Assembly (NCBI GenBank): GCA_964006375.1
Contig: OZ023267.1
Location: forward strand, 22,813,739 to 22,877,738
From: Tillus elongatus
Taxonomy: Eukaryota; Arthropoda; Insecta; Coleoptera; Cleridae
Direction: 5' to 3'
DNA length: 64,000 nucleotides
Under the pieces are notes generated by a model. The model saw nothing but the letters and a program-made list of their open reading frames with translations. It made no database searches and was not told the origin of the DNA. Each line of letters begins with the position of its first letter. The first letter of the stretch is position 1. Both the position numbers and the translations under genes were made by a program. Shown here in pieces: positions 62,637 to 64,000 of the stretch.

Positions 62637-62960
62637 TCTGAACATAGCAAGTGCATTATGGTAGCGAATTTTCGTAAAAATGTTTTTAATGGCAAATATA
62701 CCTTGTTTTAAAAGGACATTTGGTTGACAGTATAACCTATATAGCAGAAACAATGTACTACATTTCATTAAAATAGCTTTGTTGCTTCAAAAAGTACAAA
62801 CATTTTCCGAAAATAAAATAAAAGGTTCCAGAAAAAACTGGTCCGATTTTCCAGGCGAAAGATCCTCTTCAAGCTATTTACACACCTGCCAAGATATAAT
62901 AATTGACAAACAGCTTTATGACCCAGATTGCAAAAATTGATTTTACAAAAATTCACTTTT
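62637..62960. mobile_element. Helentron-derived palindromic unit
   Basis: Begins TCTGAACATAGCAAGTGCATTATGG and ends TTACAAAAATTCACTTTT. It carries the intact target region (AACCTATATAGCAGAAACA) matching the mariner 2 insertion site. The right-hand hairpin is gone. Confidence 0.55.
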
Positions 62961-63298
62961 TTTTGCCAAAATCGCCTTCAGTAATGTTACACTAAATATT
63001 TTTTTTTTAAATTTGATAATTTTTTTTAGAATAACTTACTAAACATTTATTAGTAATTAAAAAAAATCACAAAAATGTTACAAAAAAATGATTTCTACGG
63101 AAACGGTAAAAACACTTCTGCGAATACTTTTCAAATTCAGGCACTGTTTAACACTCCCAGTATACGGCAGCTCGATTTTTCGACAAGTAATACAAACAAA
63201 AAGCGCTCTGAATGGGTCATTTCCATGGGGCTCTGCTATCCATTGGTAAAAACGCCATTAATTTTAGCATGCGAATGTATACCATAAATAAAAAATTT

Positions 63299-63600
63299 CG
63301 GGACGCAGCAAGTGCGTTATAGTAGTGAATTTGCATAAGAATTGAACACTGTTAGTAAGATATATTATTAAAACTAATTCTTTAAATTTAAATGGACCTT
63401 GGAGATCGGTTTTAGAGGTCCCAGTTAGCGATTATTTGATAAAATTTATATTTTATATGGAGCTAGAAATTTAAAATTTGGTCTTAGATATAATATGTAA
63501 GTACTGCAAATGCCTCTAAAAAAATTGTGTTACAAATTTCATTTAAGTTAGAAAAGTTTTTCAGAAAAAAATAATTATATACAAAGGGAATGTATCTGTC
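63299..63600 (-). mobile_element. Helentron-like element end, reversed
   Basis: Starts TTCGGGACGCAGCAAGTGCG and continues as in 27157 (ATAGTAGTGAAT, CATAAGAATT, GATCGGTTTTAGAGGTCCC). Its other end was not found; it may be truncated by about 63650. Confidence 0.55.
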
Positions 63601-63697
63601 AAATTCTAAACATGGCAGGTATTTGTCCTTATTAATTGCTTGGAAGGTTTTGTTTTAGTCAACACATTCAGTTTTTGCAAACAATAAACAACAAAAG

Positions 63698-63956
63698 TCT
63701 GGACGCAGCAAGTGCATTATGGTAATGAATTTTGATTTAAATGTTTTTAATAGCAAATATGTTTCTTTTTAAGAAAGCAGGTAACAAATTTGGTTACCAG
63801 GGTAACCTATATAGTGAAAACAAGGTGCCATGTTTAACCAAAATAACTTTGAAAATGTACAAAAATTTCCGAAAGTAAACTTAAAGTGTTCCCGAAAAAA
63901 CTGGTCTCTTGGTCAACCTTATAGGTTCATAGCAAATTGAGCTATTCAAATTTAAA

Positions 63957-64000
<44 letters not shown>
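63698..64000 (-). mobile_element. Helentron-like element, continues past window
   Basis: Starts TCTGGACGCAGCAAGTGC (63699), with the TTTGGTTACCAGGGTAACC and CCTATATAGTG blocks, and enters a TA tract at about 63958 that reaches the window end. Confidence 0.6.

Overview
The window is AT-rich, repeat-dense animal DNA, most likely from an insect with a large genome (a beetle is my guess, from the overall character only). There are no operons or ribosome-binding sites. Only two stretches look like host protein-coding sequence, and both are single exons with splice signals: the last exon of a GMC oxidoreductase (853-2312, +) and an internal exon resembling the stem/catalytic-domain boundary of a polypeptide N-acetylgalactosaminyltransferase (45189-45457, -). 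No host RNA gene could be supported.

Nearly everything else is mobile DNA, mostly broken, and several insertions are nested with readable junctions. (1) Helentron/Helitron2-like non-autonomous elements are the commonest class. They have a TTAGTGAATTTT 5' end, a (TA)n core and a 3' end made of AAAATTCACTA plus a hairpin (ACGCA-CTTGC-TGCGT) and CCCGA. They explain most of the TA microsatellites. (2) Non-LTR retrotransposon fragments of several lineages: a Jockey/BS-like family (18.7-20.6, 21.4-23.1, 29.9-31.5, 45.8 and 55.0-56.7 kb), a long copy at 10.3-13.9 kb, RNase H-bearing pieces (29.0-29.8, 34.3-35.1, 46.1-47.5 kb), and others at 33.7, 35.1-36.2, 40.5-43.4, 43.8-44.9 and 53.1-54.3 kb. (3) DNA transposons: piggyBac, two mariner-like copies, pogo/Tigger, and three hAT-like elements with 8-bp target duplications. 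(4) Penelope-like remnants (GIY-YIG endonuclease at 5.6 kb, RT at 21.1 kb) and a Gypsy pol fragment (49.5-50.8 kb). (5) A tRNA-headed SINE family with five copies or part copies.

Layout: 1-2.4 kb GMC gene end; 2.4-8.2 kb SINE, Helentron, Penelope remnant and hAT; 8.2-17.5 kb a nest in which a piggyBac is split by a SINE (itself split by a LINE) and by a hAT (which holds a second hAT, which holds a Helentron); 18.6-25.1 kb two paralogous LINE-plus-flank segments, one carrying a Helentron insertion for which the other gives the empty site; 25-45 kb repeat mosaics and LINE pieces; 45.2 kb the transferase exon; 46-52 kb LINE, Gypsy and pogo; 53-64 kb LINEs, SINEs, and a mariner inside a Helentron-derived palindrome.

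The most intriguing signal is a recurrent hammerhead-ribozyme-like core (CTGANGA, one extra base, a 5-6 bp stem, GAAA) at about 2.66/2.72, 6.06, 26.7/26.8, 32.08 and 47.57 kb, with decayed copies at 46.03 and 57.69 kb. One lies about 260 bp downstream of a Penelope GIY-YIG remnant, which fits the known association of Penelope-like elements with hammerhead motifs.
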